Shown: positions 42,281-51,948 of the stretch, one piece after another
Layout of the letters: every line of letters begins with the position of its first letter
Numbering within the stretch: the first letter of the stretch is position 1
Assembly: GCA_004535795.1 (NCBI GenBank)
Contig: SPIA01000001.1
Span: 485,126 to 549,125 of the forward strand
Origin: Gammaproteobacteria bacterium LSUCC0057
GTDB taxonomy: Bacteria; Pseudomonadota; Gammaproteobacteria; Pseudomonadales; Porticoccaceae
Length of the DNA: 64,000 nt
Direction: 5' to 3'
Position numbers and translations under genes: made by a program
Notes under the pieces: generated by a model
The model's database searches: none
What the model was told of the DNA's origin: nothing
Seen by the model: only the letters and a program-made list of their open reading frames with translations

Positions 42281-43156
42281 ATGAGCGAGTCTGAACAGGC
42301 AACCACCGAAACCGATATTGTCCTCTACCGCCAGGAAGGTGCTGTCGCCTATGTCACCATGAACCGACCGAGCTACAACAACGCCCAGAACGGCCGCATG
42401 ACCTACGAGCTGGATGCGGCGTTTAAGCGCGCCGTCGCCGACGACGAGATCAAGGTGATTGTGCTCGAGGGGGCCGGCAAACACTTCTCCGCCGGTCACG
42501 ACATCGGCACCCCGGGGCGCGATATCCACCTCAGCCAAGAGCGCGTCACCATGTGGTACGACCACGCCAACAAAGAGGGCGGAGAGTTTCTCTATGTGCG
42601 CGAGGCCGAGGCCTATCTGGGTATGTGCCGGCGTTGGCGCGAAATCCCCAAACCGACCATCGCCGCGGTGCAGGGCGCCTGTATCGCCGGCGGCCTGATG
42701 TTGGCCTGGGTCTGCGATTTGATCGTCGCCACCGACGACGCCTTTTTCTCCGACCCGGTGGTGCGCATGGGTATCCCCGGCGTCGAGTATTTCGCCCACC
42801 CATTTGAGCTGCCACCGCGCATCGCCAAAGAGCTGCTGTTTACCGCCGATCGCATGGGTGCCGAGCGCGCTCATCAGCTCGGCATGGTCAACCAGCTCTC
42901 CAGCCGCGACAAGCTGGCCAGCGACGTCGCCGCACTGGCGGAAAAAATTGCCAAGATGCCGCGTCTCGGGCTGGCGCTGACCAAGCAGGCGATCAACCAC
43001 GTCGAAGATCTGCAGGGCAAGCGCACCGGTATGGATGCCGCGTTTGCCTGGCACCACTTTTCACACGCGCACAACGACCTGGTCTCCGGCCATAAGTTGG
43101 GCGGTTTTGATGCCAAGAGCATGGCCGCCGAGAACAAAAAGCAAGACACCAACTGA
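42281..43156 (+). CDS. Crotonase-family protein lacking canonical glutamates
   Basis: 291 residues, longer than a standard enoyl-CoA hydratase. Crotonase features are clear: KHFSAGHDIG oxyanion loop, GACIAGGLMLAWVCDL, FFSDPVVRMGIPGVEYF, and LTKQAINHVEDL. However, both positions that hold the catalytic glutamates of rat hydratase are replaced (M140 and V160), so ordinary hydratase chemistry is doubtful. A glutamate nearby (E169) could substitute. Context between ipdB and a FadE pair places it in ring-C/D or acyl-chain degradation, comparable to ScdD/ScdN-type proteins of Comamonas. ATG with GAGGAG upstream. Confidence 0.83.
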   Translation: MSESEQATTETDIVLYRQEGAVAYVTMNRPSYNNAQNGRMTYELDAAFKRAVADDEIKVIVLEGAGKHFSAGHDIGTPGRDIHLSQERVTMWYDHANKEGGEFLYVREAEAYLGMCRRWREIPKPTIAAVQGACIAGGLMLAWVCDLIVATDDAFFSDPVVRMGIPGVEYFAHPFELPPRIAKELLFTADRMGAERAHQLGMVNQLSSRDKLASDVAALAEKIAKMPRLGLALTKQAINHVEDLQGKRTGMDAAFAWHHFSHAHNDLVSGHKLGGFDAKSMAAENKKQDTN

Positions 43157-43173
43157 GCGCAGAGAGTCTCTTT

Positions 43174-44340
43174 ATGGAATTAGTCTACACCGCCAAGCAG
43201 AACCAATTTCGCGCCGAAGTGCGCGAGTGGATGAATGCCAATGTGCCGGCCACGCCGCTGCAGAGCTTCGATTGCAAAGAGGGCTTTGAGCAGCATATCG
43301 CCTGGGAGAAAACCCTCGCCGCCGGCAACTGGGGCATGGTGACCTGGCCCGAGGCCTACGGCGGGCGCAACTGTTCGCTGGTGGAGTGGTTGATCTTTGA
43401 GGAGGAGTACTACCGCGCCGACGCGCCGTTGCGGGTTAACCAGAACGGTATTTTTCTGCTCGGCCCGACACTCATGGAGTACGCTACCGACGCGCAAAAA
43501 GCGCGCTTTTTAACCAAGATGGCCGCCGGCGAGGAGATGTGGGCGCAGGCGTGGTCGGAGCCGGGCGCCGGTTCAGACATGGCGGCCATCCGCTGTAAGG
43601 CCGAGCCCGAGGGCGATGAGTTTGTGATTAACGGGCAGAAAATCTGGTCGACCCGGGCGGTGTTTGCCGACTACGCTTTTGGCCTGTTTCGCACCGACCC
43701 GCAGTCGCAGCGCCACCACGGGCTCTCTTTTATTCTGGTGCCGCTCAATGCCCCCGGCGTCACGGTTAGGCCAATCGCGCAGCTGGACGGCATGGCCGGC
43801 TTTGCCGAGATCTTTTTTGATGATGTGCGGGTCAACCGCGACCACCTGATCGGCGCCGAGGGCGAAGGCTGGAAGATCGCCATGGCCACTGCCGGCTTTG
43901 AGCGCGGACTGATGTTGCGCAGCCCAGCGCGCTTTCAGAACACCTCTAAGCGGCTGGTCGAGCTCTACCGTCGCCACCGCAGCGATCTGCTCGATGCTTC
44001 GCTGGAAGACGCGGTGGTGCGCTGCTACATGGATGTTGAATCCTACGCACTGGCCACCTATCAGACCGCCTCGCGGCTCGATCGCGGCGGGTCGATTGGT
44101 GCCGAGTCGAGCTGCAACAAGATCTTCTGGTCGGAGTTGGATATCCGCATGCACCAGACGGCGATGAGTATTCTCGGTGCCCGCGCCGAAGTGGAGCCGC
44201 ACAGCGAGGCGCAACAGCAACAGCTGGGACGCTGGTTGGACGGTTTCCTGTTCTCGCAGTCTGGGCCTATTTATGCCGGCTCCAACGAGATTCAGCGCAA
44301 TATAATCGCCGAGCGCATGCTCGGTATGCCGCGCCGCTAG
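43174..44340 (+). CDS. Acyl-CoA dehydrogenase, long FadE subunit
   Basis: 388 residues. GMVTWPEAYGGRNCSLVEW, QAWSEPGAGSDMAAIRC, INGQKIWSTRA, DGMAGFAEIFFDDVRV and the C-terminal YAGSNEIQRNIIAERMLGMPRR. The YEGT glutamate is replaced by YAGS. Paired with the shorter FadE 27 bases downstream; together they probably act on a late ring-C/D intermediate such as the opened dioic acid CoA, in the way FadE31-33 do in mycobacteria. The individual mycobacterial counterpart could not be fixed. Confidence 0.87.
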   Translation: MELVYTAKQNQFRAEVREWMNANVPATPLQSFDCKEGFEQHIAWEKTLAAGNWGMVTWPEAYGGRNCSLVEWLIFEEEYYRADAPLRVNQNGIFLLGPTLMEYATDAQKARFLTKMAAGEEMWAQAWSEPGAGSDMAAIRCKAEPEGDEFVINGQKIWSTRAVFADYAFGLFRTDPQSQRHHGLSFILVPLNAPGVTVRPIAQLDGMAGFAEIFFDDVRVNRDHLIGAEGEGWKIAMATAGFERGLMLRSPARFQNTSKRLVELYRRHRSDLLDASLEDAVVRCYMDVESYALATYQTASRLDRGGSIGAESSCNKIFWSELDIRMHQTAMSILGARAEVEPHSEAQQQQLGRWLDGFLFSQSGPIYAGSNEIQRNIIAERMLGMPRR

Positions 44341-44367
44341 CGCGCGCTTTGTCAACACGGAGCCAGC

Positions 44368-45459
44368 ATGGACTTTACCTTTAACCAAGATCAGCAGATG
44401 TTCACCGAAACCCTGGCGGCGCTGTTGGCTGCCGAGCTGCCGGCCGATCGCATTCGCCAGCGCTGGCAGAGTGACAGCGGTATCGACGCGGCGCTGGCGG
44501 CGCAGCTGGTAGAGCTCGGCCTGCCGGCGATGCTGGTGCCCGAGGCGCTCGGCGGTCTCGGCTTGGATGCCACCGACTTTATTCAGTTGGCCGAGTGCTG
44601 TGGCCGCTTCGCACTGCCGGAGCCGGCGGTAGAGGGTGCGCTGGTGGCGGCACCGCTGTTGGTCGACATCATTCACGGCAATCCGTCGGCAGCGCCGCGG
44701 CTGACAGCGCTGCTAGAAGAGCTGATGGCCGGCGAAGCGGCGGTGGCGGTTGGCCATCACCTCAACCCCTATGTCAATTTTGCCGGTCAAGCGGATTGGT
44801 TTTTGCTCGGTCACGGCAACGCGGTCCATCTGCTGCCGGCCAGCGAGGTCGCCATCACCGCAGTGAAAAGTGTCGACCCCAGCCGCCGCCTCGGTGAGTT
44901 GGCCTGGCGTCCCAGTGCCGCCACCTTGGTCGCCGACGCAGAGTTGGGTGCCGCCTGCTGGCGCGCCACACTCAACCGCGGTGCGCTCGGCAACGCTGCG
45001 CAGCTGCTCGGCTTGGCCGACGCCATGGTCAAGCAGGCGGTCGCTTATTCAGCCGACCGCCAGCAGTTTGGCAAGCCGATCGGTGTCAACCAAGCGGTCA
45101 AGCATCTGCTCGCCGACTGCGCGGTGCAGATCGAATTTGCCCGCGCACCAGTCTACCGTGCCGCTTACACCGTCGCTCAGGCAGCCACCCGCGCCGATTG
45201 GGCGGTGTCACACGCCAAAGTGGTCGCCGGTGAGGCGGCGCAGCTGGCGGCGCGCAACAGCATCCAAGTATTTGGCGCCATGGGTTACACCTGGGAGTGC
45301 GATCTGCAAATTTGGGCCAAGCGCGGCTGGGTGCTCGACCGCGAGTGGGGCGATGCCGGCTTTCACAAAAACCGCGTTCACGAGTGGCTGGTGCAGCCCA
45401 ACGCACTGATCGGCCCCGAATACACCTTTGGCCGCGGCGACCAGCCGCACGCCCGCTAG
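44368..45459 (+). CDS. Acyl-CoA dehydrogenase, short FadE subunit
   Basis: 363 residues. FNQDQQMFTETLAALL at the N-terminus, VPEALGGLGLDATDFIQLAECC, YSADRQQFGKPIGVNQAVKHLLADC and a diverged C-terminal QVFGAMGYTWECDLQIW. Central flavin-binding motifs are weak, which fits the structural partner in a two-gene FadE complex. ATG with GGAGCC upstream. Ten bases before fadA6. Confidence 0.85.
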   Translation: MDFTFNQDQQMFTETLAALLAAELPADRIRQRWQSDSGIDAALAAQLVELGLPAMLVPEALGGLGLDATDFIQLAECCGRFALPEPAVEGALVAAPLLVDIIHGNPSAAPRLTALLEELMAGEAAVAVGHHLNPYVNFAGQADWFLLGHGNAVHLLPASEVAITAVKSVDPSRRLGELAWRPSAATLVADAELGAACWRATLNRGALGNAAQLLGLADAMVKQAVAYSADRQQFGKPIGVNQAVKHLLADCAVQIEFARAPVYRAAYTVAQAATRADWAVSHAKVVAGEAAQLAARNSIQVFGAMGYTWECDLQIWAKRGWVLDREWGDAGFHKNRVHEWLVQPNALIGPEYTFGRGDQPHAR

Positions 45460-45469
45460 GAGAGCAGTT

Positions 45470-46618
45470 ATGCCAGAAGCTTATATTGTCGACGCGCTGC
45501 GCTCGCCCACCGGGCGGCGCAAAGGCAGCTTGGCCGACGTCCACGGCGCCGACTTGGGCGCCCACGTGCTGCGCGAGCTGGTGGCCCGCAACGCCATTCC
45601 CGACAGCGACTACGACGACGTTATTTTTGGTTGTGTCGACACCATTGGCCCACTGGCTGGCGATATTGCCCGTACCAGCTGGTTGGCGGCCGGCCTCAGT
45701 GAGGCGGTGCCGGGCACCACTATCGACCGCCAGTGCGGCTCCTCGCAGCAAGCGGTGCACTTTGCCGCGCAGGCGGTGATGTCCGGCACCATGGATGTGG
45801 TGGTGGCTGGTGGCGTACAGACCATGACCTCTATCCCGATCAGCTCGGCGATGCTGGCTGCTCAGCCGCTCGGCTTTAGTGACCCGTTCTCCGGCAGCCA
45901 CGGCTGGGTCGCCCGCTACGGTGACGTCGCGGTGTCGCAATTTAACTCGGCGGAGATGATCGCCAACCACTGGCAGATCAGCCGCGCAGAGATGGAGGCC
46001 TACTCGCTAGAGTCGCATCAGCGCGCCGCAGCGGCGACCCAAGCCGGTTACTTTGCCCGCGAGATTGTGCCGCTCAATGGCCTCAGCCACGACGAGACCA
46101 TCCGCGATACCTCGCTGGCAAAAATGGCCGAGCTGCAGCCACTGCAAGAGGGCGGCAGCATTACTGCGGCGGTCTCCAGCCAGACCTGTGACGCCGCAGC
46201 GGCGCTGTTGGTGGTCTCCGAAGCGGCGCTTAAACGCTACAACCTGACGCCGCGAGCGCGTATCCACCACATCAGTGTGCGCGCCGCCGACCCGATCTGG
46301 ATGTTGACCGCACCCATTCCAGCGACCGAGTACGCGCTGCAAAAAGCCGGTATGACGCTGGCCGATATCGACCTAGTCGAGATCAACGAAGCGTTCGCCT
46401 CGGTGGCGATGGCGTGGCTCAAGCAGCTCGGCTACCCGCACCAGCAGACCAACGTCAACGGCGGTGCGATTGCGCTCGGTCACCCGCTCGGTGCCACTGG
46501 CGCCAAGTTGATGACTACGCTGCTGCACGAGCTCGAACGCCGCGGTGGTCGCTACGGGCTGCAGACCATGTGTGAAGGGGGCGGGCAGGCCAACGTCACC
46601 ATTATCGAACGACTGTAA
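45470..46618 (+). CDS. fadA6: FadA6-type thiolase
   Basis: 382 residues from the ATG at 45470, with TAGGAGAG upstream. Cleaves a beta-ketoacyl-CoA late in ring-C/D degradation. Catalytic C89 in DRQCGSSQQ, H338 in GHPLGATG and C368 in MCEGGG. Distinctive segments AYIVDALRSPTGRRKGSLAD, PISSAMLAAQPLGF, RIHHISVRAADPIWMLTAPIP and the C-terminal RRGGRYGLQTMCEGGG follow mycobacterial FadA6 (Rv3556c) closely. Confidence 0.88.
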   Translation: MPEAYIVDALRSPTGRRKGSLADVHGADLGAHVLRELVARNAIPDSDYDDVIFGCVDTIGPLAGDIARTSWLAAGLSEAVPGTTIDRQCGSSQQAVHFAAQAVMSGTMDVVVAGGVQTMTSIPISSAMLAAQPLGFSDPFSGSHGWVARYGDVAVSQFNSAEMIANHWQISRAEMEAYSLESHQRAAAATQAGYFAREIVPLNGLSHDETIRDTSLAKMAELQPLQEGGSITAAVSSQTCDAAAALLVVSEAALKRYNLTPRARIHHISVRAADPIWMLTAPIPATEYALQKAGMTLADIDLVEINEAFASVAMAWLKQLGYPHQQTNVNGGAIALGHPLGATGAKLMTTLLHELERRGGRYGLQTMCEGGGQANVTIIERL

Positions 46619-46637
46619 TTGAGCATTGGAGAGCAAC

Positions 46638-47525
46638 ATGGGTAATGTATGTGAAGGGCGAGTGGCCATTATTACCGGCGCTGGCGGCGGCTTGGGGGCC
46701 GCCCATGCGCGTATTTTTGCCGCTCAGGGTGGCGCGGTAGTGGTCAATGACATCAACCGCGACAACGCCCAGGCGGTGGTCGATGAGATCGTCGCCAATG
46801 GCGGCAGAGCGGTGGTTAACCACTCCGATATTACCCACTACCAGCAGAGTAGTGAGGCCGTCGAGCAGGCGATTGCCAGTTTTGGCGATCTGCATGCGGT
46901 CATCAACAACGCCGGGATCAATCGAGATCGCATGTTTGCCTCGATGGAGGAGTCCGATTGGGACGCCATTATGGCGGTTCATCTCAAGGGCCATTTCTGT
47001 ATTAGCAGCCACGCTGTCAAGTACTGGCGCGCCCAGCAGAAGGCTGGCCACAGCGTCGATGCGCGCATCATCAACACCACTTCCGGCGCCGGGCTGCAGG
47101 GCTCGATCGGCCAATCTAACTACGCGGCGGCCAAGGCCGGCATCTGTGCGCTGACACTCAACCAAGCGGCCGAGCTGCGCCGCTACGGCATTACCGCCAA
47201 CGCCATTGCCCCGGCCGCGCGCACCGCGATGACCACCGCCGTGGCGGCGATGGCCGAGCGCATGGCACCGCCGAGTGATGGCAGCTTTGACCAGTACGCC
47301 CCAGAGAATGTCTCCACCTTGGTGGCGTGGTTGGCCTCGAGCCGCTCCGCCGAGATCACCGGGCGGGTGTTTGAGGCCGAGGGCGGCCACATTGCCATCG
47401 CCGATGGCTGGCGCAGCACCGCCGGCGTGACTAAGAACTCGCGCTGGGAGGTGGAGGAGATCGACGCCGCTATCGAACAGCTACTGGCGGCCGAGGTGCC
47501 GGCACAAAAAGTCTACGGGAGCTGA
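46638..47525 (+). CDS. SDR, (R)-3-hydroxyacyl-CoA dehydrogenase type
   Basis: 295 residues from the ATG at 46638 with GGAG upstream. Cofactor motif TGAGGGLG near residue 13, VVVNDINRD (NAD type), INNAGINRDRMF, HLKGHFCISSHAVKYWR, NTTSGAGLQGS and YAAAKAGI. The long C-terminus with TGRVFEAEGG is typical of the MFE-2/Rv3548c group, which oxidise hydroxyacyl-CoAs in steroid degradation. Between fadA6 and the second FadE pair. Confidence 0.85.
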   Translation: MGNVCEGRVAIITGAGGGLGAAHARIFAAQGGAVVVNDINRDNAQAVVDEIVANGGRAVVNHSDITHYQQSSEAVEQAIASFGDLHAVINNAGINRDRMFASMEESDWDAIMAVHLKGHFCISSHAVKYWRAQQKAGHSVDARIINTTSGAGLQGSIGQSNYAAAKAGICALTLNQAAELRRYGITANAIAPAARTAMTTAVAAMAERMAPPSDGSFDQYAPENVSTLVAWLASSRSAEITGRVFEAEGGHIAIADGWRSTAGVTKNSRWEVEEIDAAIEQLLAAEVPAQKVYGS

Positions 47526-47528
47526 GCG

Positions 47529-48692
47529 ATGGAATTTCGTTTTAGCCAAGAGCAGCAGATGATCTTTGACACCGCTGCCGCTTACCTGGCGCAGACCAGT
47601 GACAGCAGCGCAGTGCGCGCAGCCATGGTGGCGCCCCACGGCTACGATCGCGCCGCTTGGCAGCGCCAGTGCGAAGAGATGTTCTGGCAGGGGTTGCTGG
47701 TGCCTGAGTCTTGTGATGGGCTCGGCTTGGGCTTTGTCGAGGCGATCGGGCTGCTGGAAAAAATGGGCGAACGGCTCGCTTGTACGCCGTTTATCAGCTC
47801 GGCTGTGGTGGTGACTAGCGCTCTCAATCGCGCGGCCAGCGGCGCCCAGCAGCAACACTATTTTGCCGAGCTGTTGGCCGGCAAAACAGCGACGCTGGCC
47901 TACCAGGGGCAGACCCGCCGCTGGGACGCCAGCGCCGTCACCGCGCAGCTCACCACCAGTGGCGACGGTTGGCAACTCGACGGTAACTACGCGCTGGTGC
48001 CCCACGGCAGTGGCGCCGACTATCTGCTGCTGGCAGCCCGCGATGAGCGCGGCGCTCTGCAGCTGGCGCTACTGCCAAGCGCTACCCCGGGGTTGACGGT
48101 GGTCAATCAGCCGACCATGGATCAGACCCGGCCGCTGGCCAGCGTCAGCGCTGTCGCGGTGCAGGTCACTGCTGGGCAGCTGCTCAATAACGGCCAGTGC
48201 TGTGCGCAGCTGCTCAACGAGCTGATCGACATCGCCGCTATCGCGGTGGCCGCCGATCAGGTTGGCGGCGCCCAGCAGAGCCTCAACATGGCCGTTGACT
48301 ACACCCAAGAGCGGGTGCAGTTTGGCCGCACCATCGCCTCATTTCAGGCGATCAAACACAAGGCGGCCGATATGATGCTCAAAGTCGAAGCGGCGCGCTC
48401 AGTGCTCTATTACGCTGCCTGTGTCGCCGATGAGTGGCGCCTGGCTGAGGCCGACGCCGAGTCGCTGGCCCAAGCCGCGGCGATGGCCAAAAGCTACTGC
48501 AGCGACGCCTATTACTTTGTCGCCGGTAGCGCTCTGCAGCTGTTTGGTGGCGTCGGCATCACCTCGGAGTACGACATTCAACTCTATTTTAAGCGTGCCA
48601 AGTCGACCGAAAGTTTCTACGGTGACGGCAGTTATCACCGCGAACGGGTGGCCGCTCAACTGCTCGACAGCTCTTGTGAGGTGGCGTTATGA
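47529..48692 (+). CDS. Acyl-CoA dehydrogenase, short partner of FadE30
   Basis: 387 residues. FRFSQEQQMIFDTAAAYL, VPESCDGLGLGFVEAIGLLEKMG, YTQERVQFGRTIASFQAIKHKAADM and ALQLFGGVGITSEYDIQLYFKR. Its stop overlaps the start of the next FadE gene (ATGA at 48689-48692), so the two are translationally coupled. This fits a heteromeric dehydrogenase such as ScdC1/ScdC2 of Comamonas acting on the HIP-CoA side chain. Begins 3 bases after the SDR stop. Confidence 0.87.
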   Translation: MEFRFSQEQQMIFDTAAAYLAQTSDSSAVRAAMVAPHGYDRAAWQRQCEEMFWQGLLVPESCDGLGLGFVEAIGLLEKMGERLACTPFISSAVVVTSALNRAASGAQQQHYFAELLAGKTATLAYQGQTRRWDASAVTAQLTTSGDGWQLDGNYALVPHGSGADYLLLAARDERGALQLALLPSATPGLTVVNQPTMDQTRPLASVSAVAVQVTAGQLLNNGQCCAQLLNELIDIAAIAVAADQVGGAQQSLNMAVDYTQERVQFGRTIASFQAIKHKAADMMLKVEAARSVLYYAACVADEWRLAEADAESLAQAAAMAKSYCSDAYYFVAGSALQLFGGVGITSEYDIQLYFKRAKSTESFYGDGSYHRERVAAQLLDSSCEVAL

Positions 48693-49876
48693 ATTTGCGT
48701 TCAAATGCCGCGGATGAGGCGTTCCGCCGCGAAGTGGCCAGCTGGCTAGAACAACATCTTTCCGGCGAATTTGCGCAGCTGCGCCACCGCGGTGGCCCGG
48801 GCGATGAGCACAGTTTTGTCGAGGAGCGCAAGGCGTGGGAGCGCGAGCTGGCCCGCGGCGGTTGGACCTGTATCGGTTGGCCGCAGAGCCATGGCGGCCG
48901 TGGCGCCACCATTGAGCAGCAGGTGATCTTTAACGAAGAGTACGCCCGCGCCGGTGGCCCGGGGCGCATTGGCCATATCGGCGAGACACTGATGGGGCCG
49001 ACCCTTATCGCCTACGGCAGTGCCGAGCAACAGGCGCGCTACCTGCCGGGTATTCGCGAGGGGCGCGAGTTCTGGTGTCAGGGCTACTCTGAGCCGAGTG
49101 CCGGCTCCGACCTTGGCAACGTCAAGACCCGTGCCGAGCTCGACGCCGACAGTGGTCAGTGGCGTATAAACGGCCAAAAGGTCTGGACCTCTTGGGCGAC
49201 TGAGTCCGATTACTGTTTTGTCATCGCCCGCACCCAGCCCGGTTCGGTCGGCCACAAAGGGTTGGGCTTTTTTATGGTGGCGCTCGACCAACCTGGGGTG
49301 ACTATTCGCCCCATCGAGCAGCTGACCGGTAGCGCCGAGTTTAACGAGGTGTTTTTTGACGACGCGCTGTGTAGCGCCGAGGACTTAATTGGCGGCCCCG
49401 AGCAGGGCTGGCAGGTGGCGATGGCGCTGCTCGGCTTTGAGCGCGGCGTCTCCACGCTCGGTCAGCAGATGCTGTTCCAGAACGAGCTCGACCAGGTGGT
49501 GGCAGCAGCGCGCGATAACGGTGCCGACCGCGACCCGATCATTCGCCAGCGTATTGCCGACGCCCATATCGGCCTGCGTATCATGCGCTACAACAGTATG
49601 CGAATGTTGGCCGGCGGCGAAGACGGCTCGCTGAGCAAAGAGGCGATGATCTATAAACTCTACTGGTCGAGCTGGCACCGCAACTTGGGCAACTTGGCGA
49701 TGGATGTGCTCGGCGCCGAGGCGCAGCTGCTCGACGGCGACGGCTACCAGTTGTCGCGCCTGCAGGGGCTGTTTCTCTACTCCCGCGCCGACACCATTTA
49801 CGGTGGCACCAACCAGATACAGCGCAATTTAATCGCCGAGCGCGCGCTCGGCATGCCGCGCGAGCCGCGCGGTTAA
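48689..49876 (+). CDS. fadE30: FadE30-type acyl-CoA dehydrogenase (HIP-CoA)
   Basis: 395 residues. Dehydrogenates HIP-CoA after activation by FadD3. WLEQHLSGEFAQLRHRGGPG, GWTCIGWPQSHGGRG, WCQGYSEPSAGSDL, INGQKVWTSWATESD, GSAEFNEVFFDDA, FERGVSTLGQQML, SWHRNLGNLAMDVLG and FLYSRADTIYGGTNQIQRN follow mycobacterial FadE30 (Rv3560c) very closely. The next gene is ipdF, as in Mycobacterium. YGGT replaces YEGT. Confidence 0.9.
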   Translation: MNLRSNAADEAFRREVASWLEQHLSGEFAQLRHRGGPGDEHSFVEERKAWERELARGGWTCIGWPQSHGGRGATIEQQVIFNEEYARAGGPGRIGHIGETLMGPTLIAYGSAEQQARYLPGIREGREFWCQGYSEPSAGSDLGNVKTRAELDADSGQWRINGQKVWTSWATESDYCFVIARTQPGSVGHKGLGFFMVALDQPGVTIRPIEQLTGSAEFNEVFFDDALCSAEDLIGGPEQGWQVAMALLGFERGVSTLGQQMLFQNELDQVVAAARDNGADRDPIIRQRIADAHIGLRIMRYNSMRMLAGGEDGSLSKEAMIYKLYWSSWHRNLGNLAMDVLGAEAQLLDGDGYQLSRLQGLFLYSRADTIYGGTNQIQRNLIAERALGMPREPRG

Positions 49877-49889
49877 CCGAGAGCAGAGT

Positions 49890-50690
49890 ATGAGTGAATT
49901 TATTGAAAAAGCGGCGCCGCCCTATGTCCCCGGCCACCAGTTGCTGGCCGGCCGCTCGGTACTGATTACCGCGGCAGCGGGCGCCGGTATCGGCTACGCC
50001 GCCGCGCAGCGGGCGGTCGAAGAGGGGGCGCGGGCAGTGGTGATCAGCGATATCCATGCCGGTCGGCTCGAGCAGGCGGTCGCCAGCCTCAGTGCGCTCT
50101 CCCCCGACTGCTCAGTCTACGGACAGCTCGCCAATGTCACCGTGGAAGAAGAAGTGCAGGCACTGGTCGAGTACGCCGAACAGCAAACAGCCGGTGTCGA
50201 TGTGCTGATTAACAACGCTGGGCTTGGCGGCAGCCGACTGCTGGTCGAGATGAGTGACGACGAGTGGCAGCGAGTGCTCGACATTACCCTCACCGGCACC
50301 ATGCGCATGACCCGCGCTATGCTGAAAAAAATGCAGCCGCGCGGCGCTGGGGTGATCGTCAACAACGCTTCGGTACTGGGTTGGCGCGCGCAAAAAGAGC
50401 AGTGCCACTACGCCGCCGCCAAGGCCGGGGTGATGGCATTGACGCGCTGTTCAGCGCTGGAGGCGGCCGACTACGGTGTGCGCATTAACGCCGTGTCGCC
50501 GAGCATTGCCATGCATGACTTTTTGCGCAAAAGCTCACCGCCCGAGCTGTTGCAAAAACTTGCCCAAGGCGAGGCGTTTGGCCGCGCCGCGGAAGTCTGG
50601 GAGGTGGCCAACGTGATGATGTTTTTAGCCTCAGACTACGCCGGTTACATGACCGGCGAGGTGCTGTCGGTCTCAAGCCAGCGCGCCTAG
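49890..50690 (+). CDS. ipdF: IpdF, SDR of HIP-CoA degradation
   Basis: 266-residue [12 protein letters not shown] cofactor motif, [31 protein letters not shown], the block [14 protein letters not shown] followed by [20 protein letters not shown], and [15 protein letters not shown], then [15 protein letters not shown]. These match mycobacterial IpdF (Rv3559c) almost word for word from memory. It is adjacent to fadE30 in both genomes. Acts on a hydroxylated HIP-CoA intermediate. 13 bases after fadE30. Confidence 0.9.
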   Translation: MSEFIEKAAPPYVPGHQLLAGRSVLITAAAGAGIGYAAAQRAVEEGARAVVISDIHAGRLEQAVASLSALSPDCSVYGQLANVTVEEEVQALVEYAEQQTAGVDVLINNAGLGGSRLLVEMSDDEWQRVLDITLTGTMRMTRAMLKKMQPRGAGVIVNNASVLGWRAQKEQCHYAAAKAGVMALTRCSALEAADYGVRINAVSPSIAMHDFLRKSSPPELLQKLAQGEAFGRAAEVWEVANVMMFLASDYAGYMTGEVLSVSSQRA

Positions 50691-50721
50691 TTCAACTTAC
50701 TCAAATAATCTGGAGATCCAC

Positions 50722-51927
50722 ATGCGTGACGCAGTGATCGTAGCAACCGCTCGAACCCCCATCGCCAAAGCGTTTCGCGGCGCCTTTAATGACACCGAAG
50801 CGCCGCTGCTCGGCGGCCATGTGGTCGATGCTGTGGTTAAGAAAACCGGTATCGACCCGGCTGCTGTGGAAGAGGTGATTTTTGGTGCCGCCGCCCAGCA
50901 GGGAACTCAGGGCTATAACTTGGGGCGGCTCTGCGCCATCGCCGGCGGTCTGCCCGACAGCGTCCCCGGCATGACCCTCGACCGCCAGTGCTCGTCGGGG
51001 TTGGTGGCCATCAGCAACGCCGCCAAATCGATTGCAGTTGGCGAGTACAACATCGCCATAGCCGGCGGCATGGAGTCGATCTCGCTGGTGCAGACCAAAC
51101 ACAAAAACAGCTACCGCAATGTCTCGCAAACGGTGTTGCAGCGCTCTCCGCGCGCCTATATCCAGATGATAGAGACCGCCGAGATCGTCGCCCAGCGCTA
51201 CAGCATTAGCCGCGAGGTGCAAGATGAGTACTCACTGCAGAGCCAGCAGCGTACCGCTGCCGCTCAGCAGGCCGGCGCTTTTGACGATGAGATCGTACCG
51301 CTGGAGACCCGTAAAGCAGTTTTCAACAGAGAGACCAAAGAGACCAGCTATGAGCAGGTGACACTGAGCCAAGACGAGGGCAATCGCCCCTCGACGACGC
51401 TCGACAACCTCGCCGCGCTGCAGCCGGTGATGGCCGAGGGGCAGTTTACCGGCGGCCCGGGGCAGTTCATCACCGCCGGCAACGCCTCGCAGCTCTCCGA
51501 CGGCGCTTCGGTGTCGCTGCTGATGGACGGCGCCACCGCCGCCCAGCACAACCTGGCGCCACTGGGGCTCTACCGCGGCATGGCGGTAGCCGGTTGCGCC
51601 GCCGACGAGATGGGCATTGGCCCGGTCTACGCCATCCCCAAACTGCTCAAGCAGCACGGCTTGAGCATTGACGATATCGGTTTGTGGGAGCTCAACGAGG
51701 CGTTTGCCTGCCAGGTAATCTACTGCCGCGATAAGCTCGGCATACCCAACGACCGGCTCAACGTCAATGGTGGCGCCATCTCTATCGGCCACCCGTTCGG
51801 TATGAGCGGTGCCCGTATGGTCGGCCACGCGCTGATTGAGGGCAGGCGCCGCGGCGTGAAATATGTCGTCATCACCATGTGTGTGGGCGGCGGCATGGGT
51901 GCGGCAGGGCTGTTTGAGGTGCTCTAA
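50722..51927 (+). CDS. Acetyl-CoA C-acyltransferase (thiolase)
   Basis: 401 residues. Catalytic C90 in [20 protein letters not shown] histidine, and MCVGGGMG cysteine near the C-terminus; ELNEAFACQ is intact. More like general degradative thiolases than like FadA5 or FadA6. Could release acetyl- or propionyl-CoA at the HIP-CoA side chain or at the final step. ATG with TGGAGATCC upstream, between ipdF and kstD. Confidence 0.88.
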   Translation: MRDAVIVATARTPIAKAFRGAFNDTEAPLLGGHVVDAVVKKTGIDPAAVEEVIFGAAAQQGTQGYNLGRLCAIAGGLPDSVPGMTLDRQCSSGLVAISNAAKSIAVGEYNIAIAGGMESISLVQTKHKNSYRNVSQTVLQRSPRAYIQMIETAEIVAQRYSISREVQDEYSLQSQQRTAAAQQAGAFDDEIVPLETRKAVFNRETKETSYEQVTLSQDEGNRPSTTLDNLAALQPVMAEGQFTGGPGQFITAGNASQLSDGASVSLLMDGATAAQHNLAPLGLYRGMAVAGCAADEMGIGPVYAIPKLLKQHGLSIDDIGLWELNEAFACQVIYCRDKLGIPNDRLNVNGGAISIGHPFGMSGARMVGHALIEGRRRGVKYVVITMCVGGGMGAAGLFEVL

Positions 51928-51948
51928 CAGGCAGCGGGGAGGGGTTCT

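Noticed and set aside
41353-42306. 317-codon antisense frame opposite ipdB
   Set aside because: Covers both ends of ipdB without own start signals or recognisable motifs.
42149-43057. 302-codon open frame on the minus strand opposite the crotonase gene
   Set aside because: Low-complexity, His/Gly/Val-rich translation typical of high-GC antisense frames; the plus strand encodes a clear crotonase with ribosome site and operon context.
43573-44676. 367-codon open frame on the minus strand opposite the FadE pair
   Set aside because: No domain pattern, spans two genes on the other strand, composition of a codon-bias shadow.
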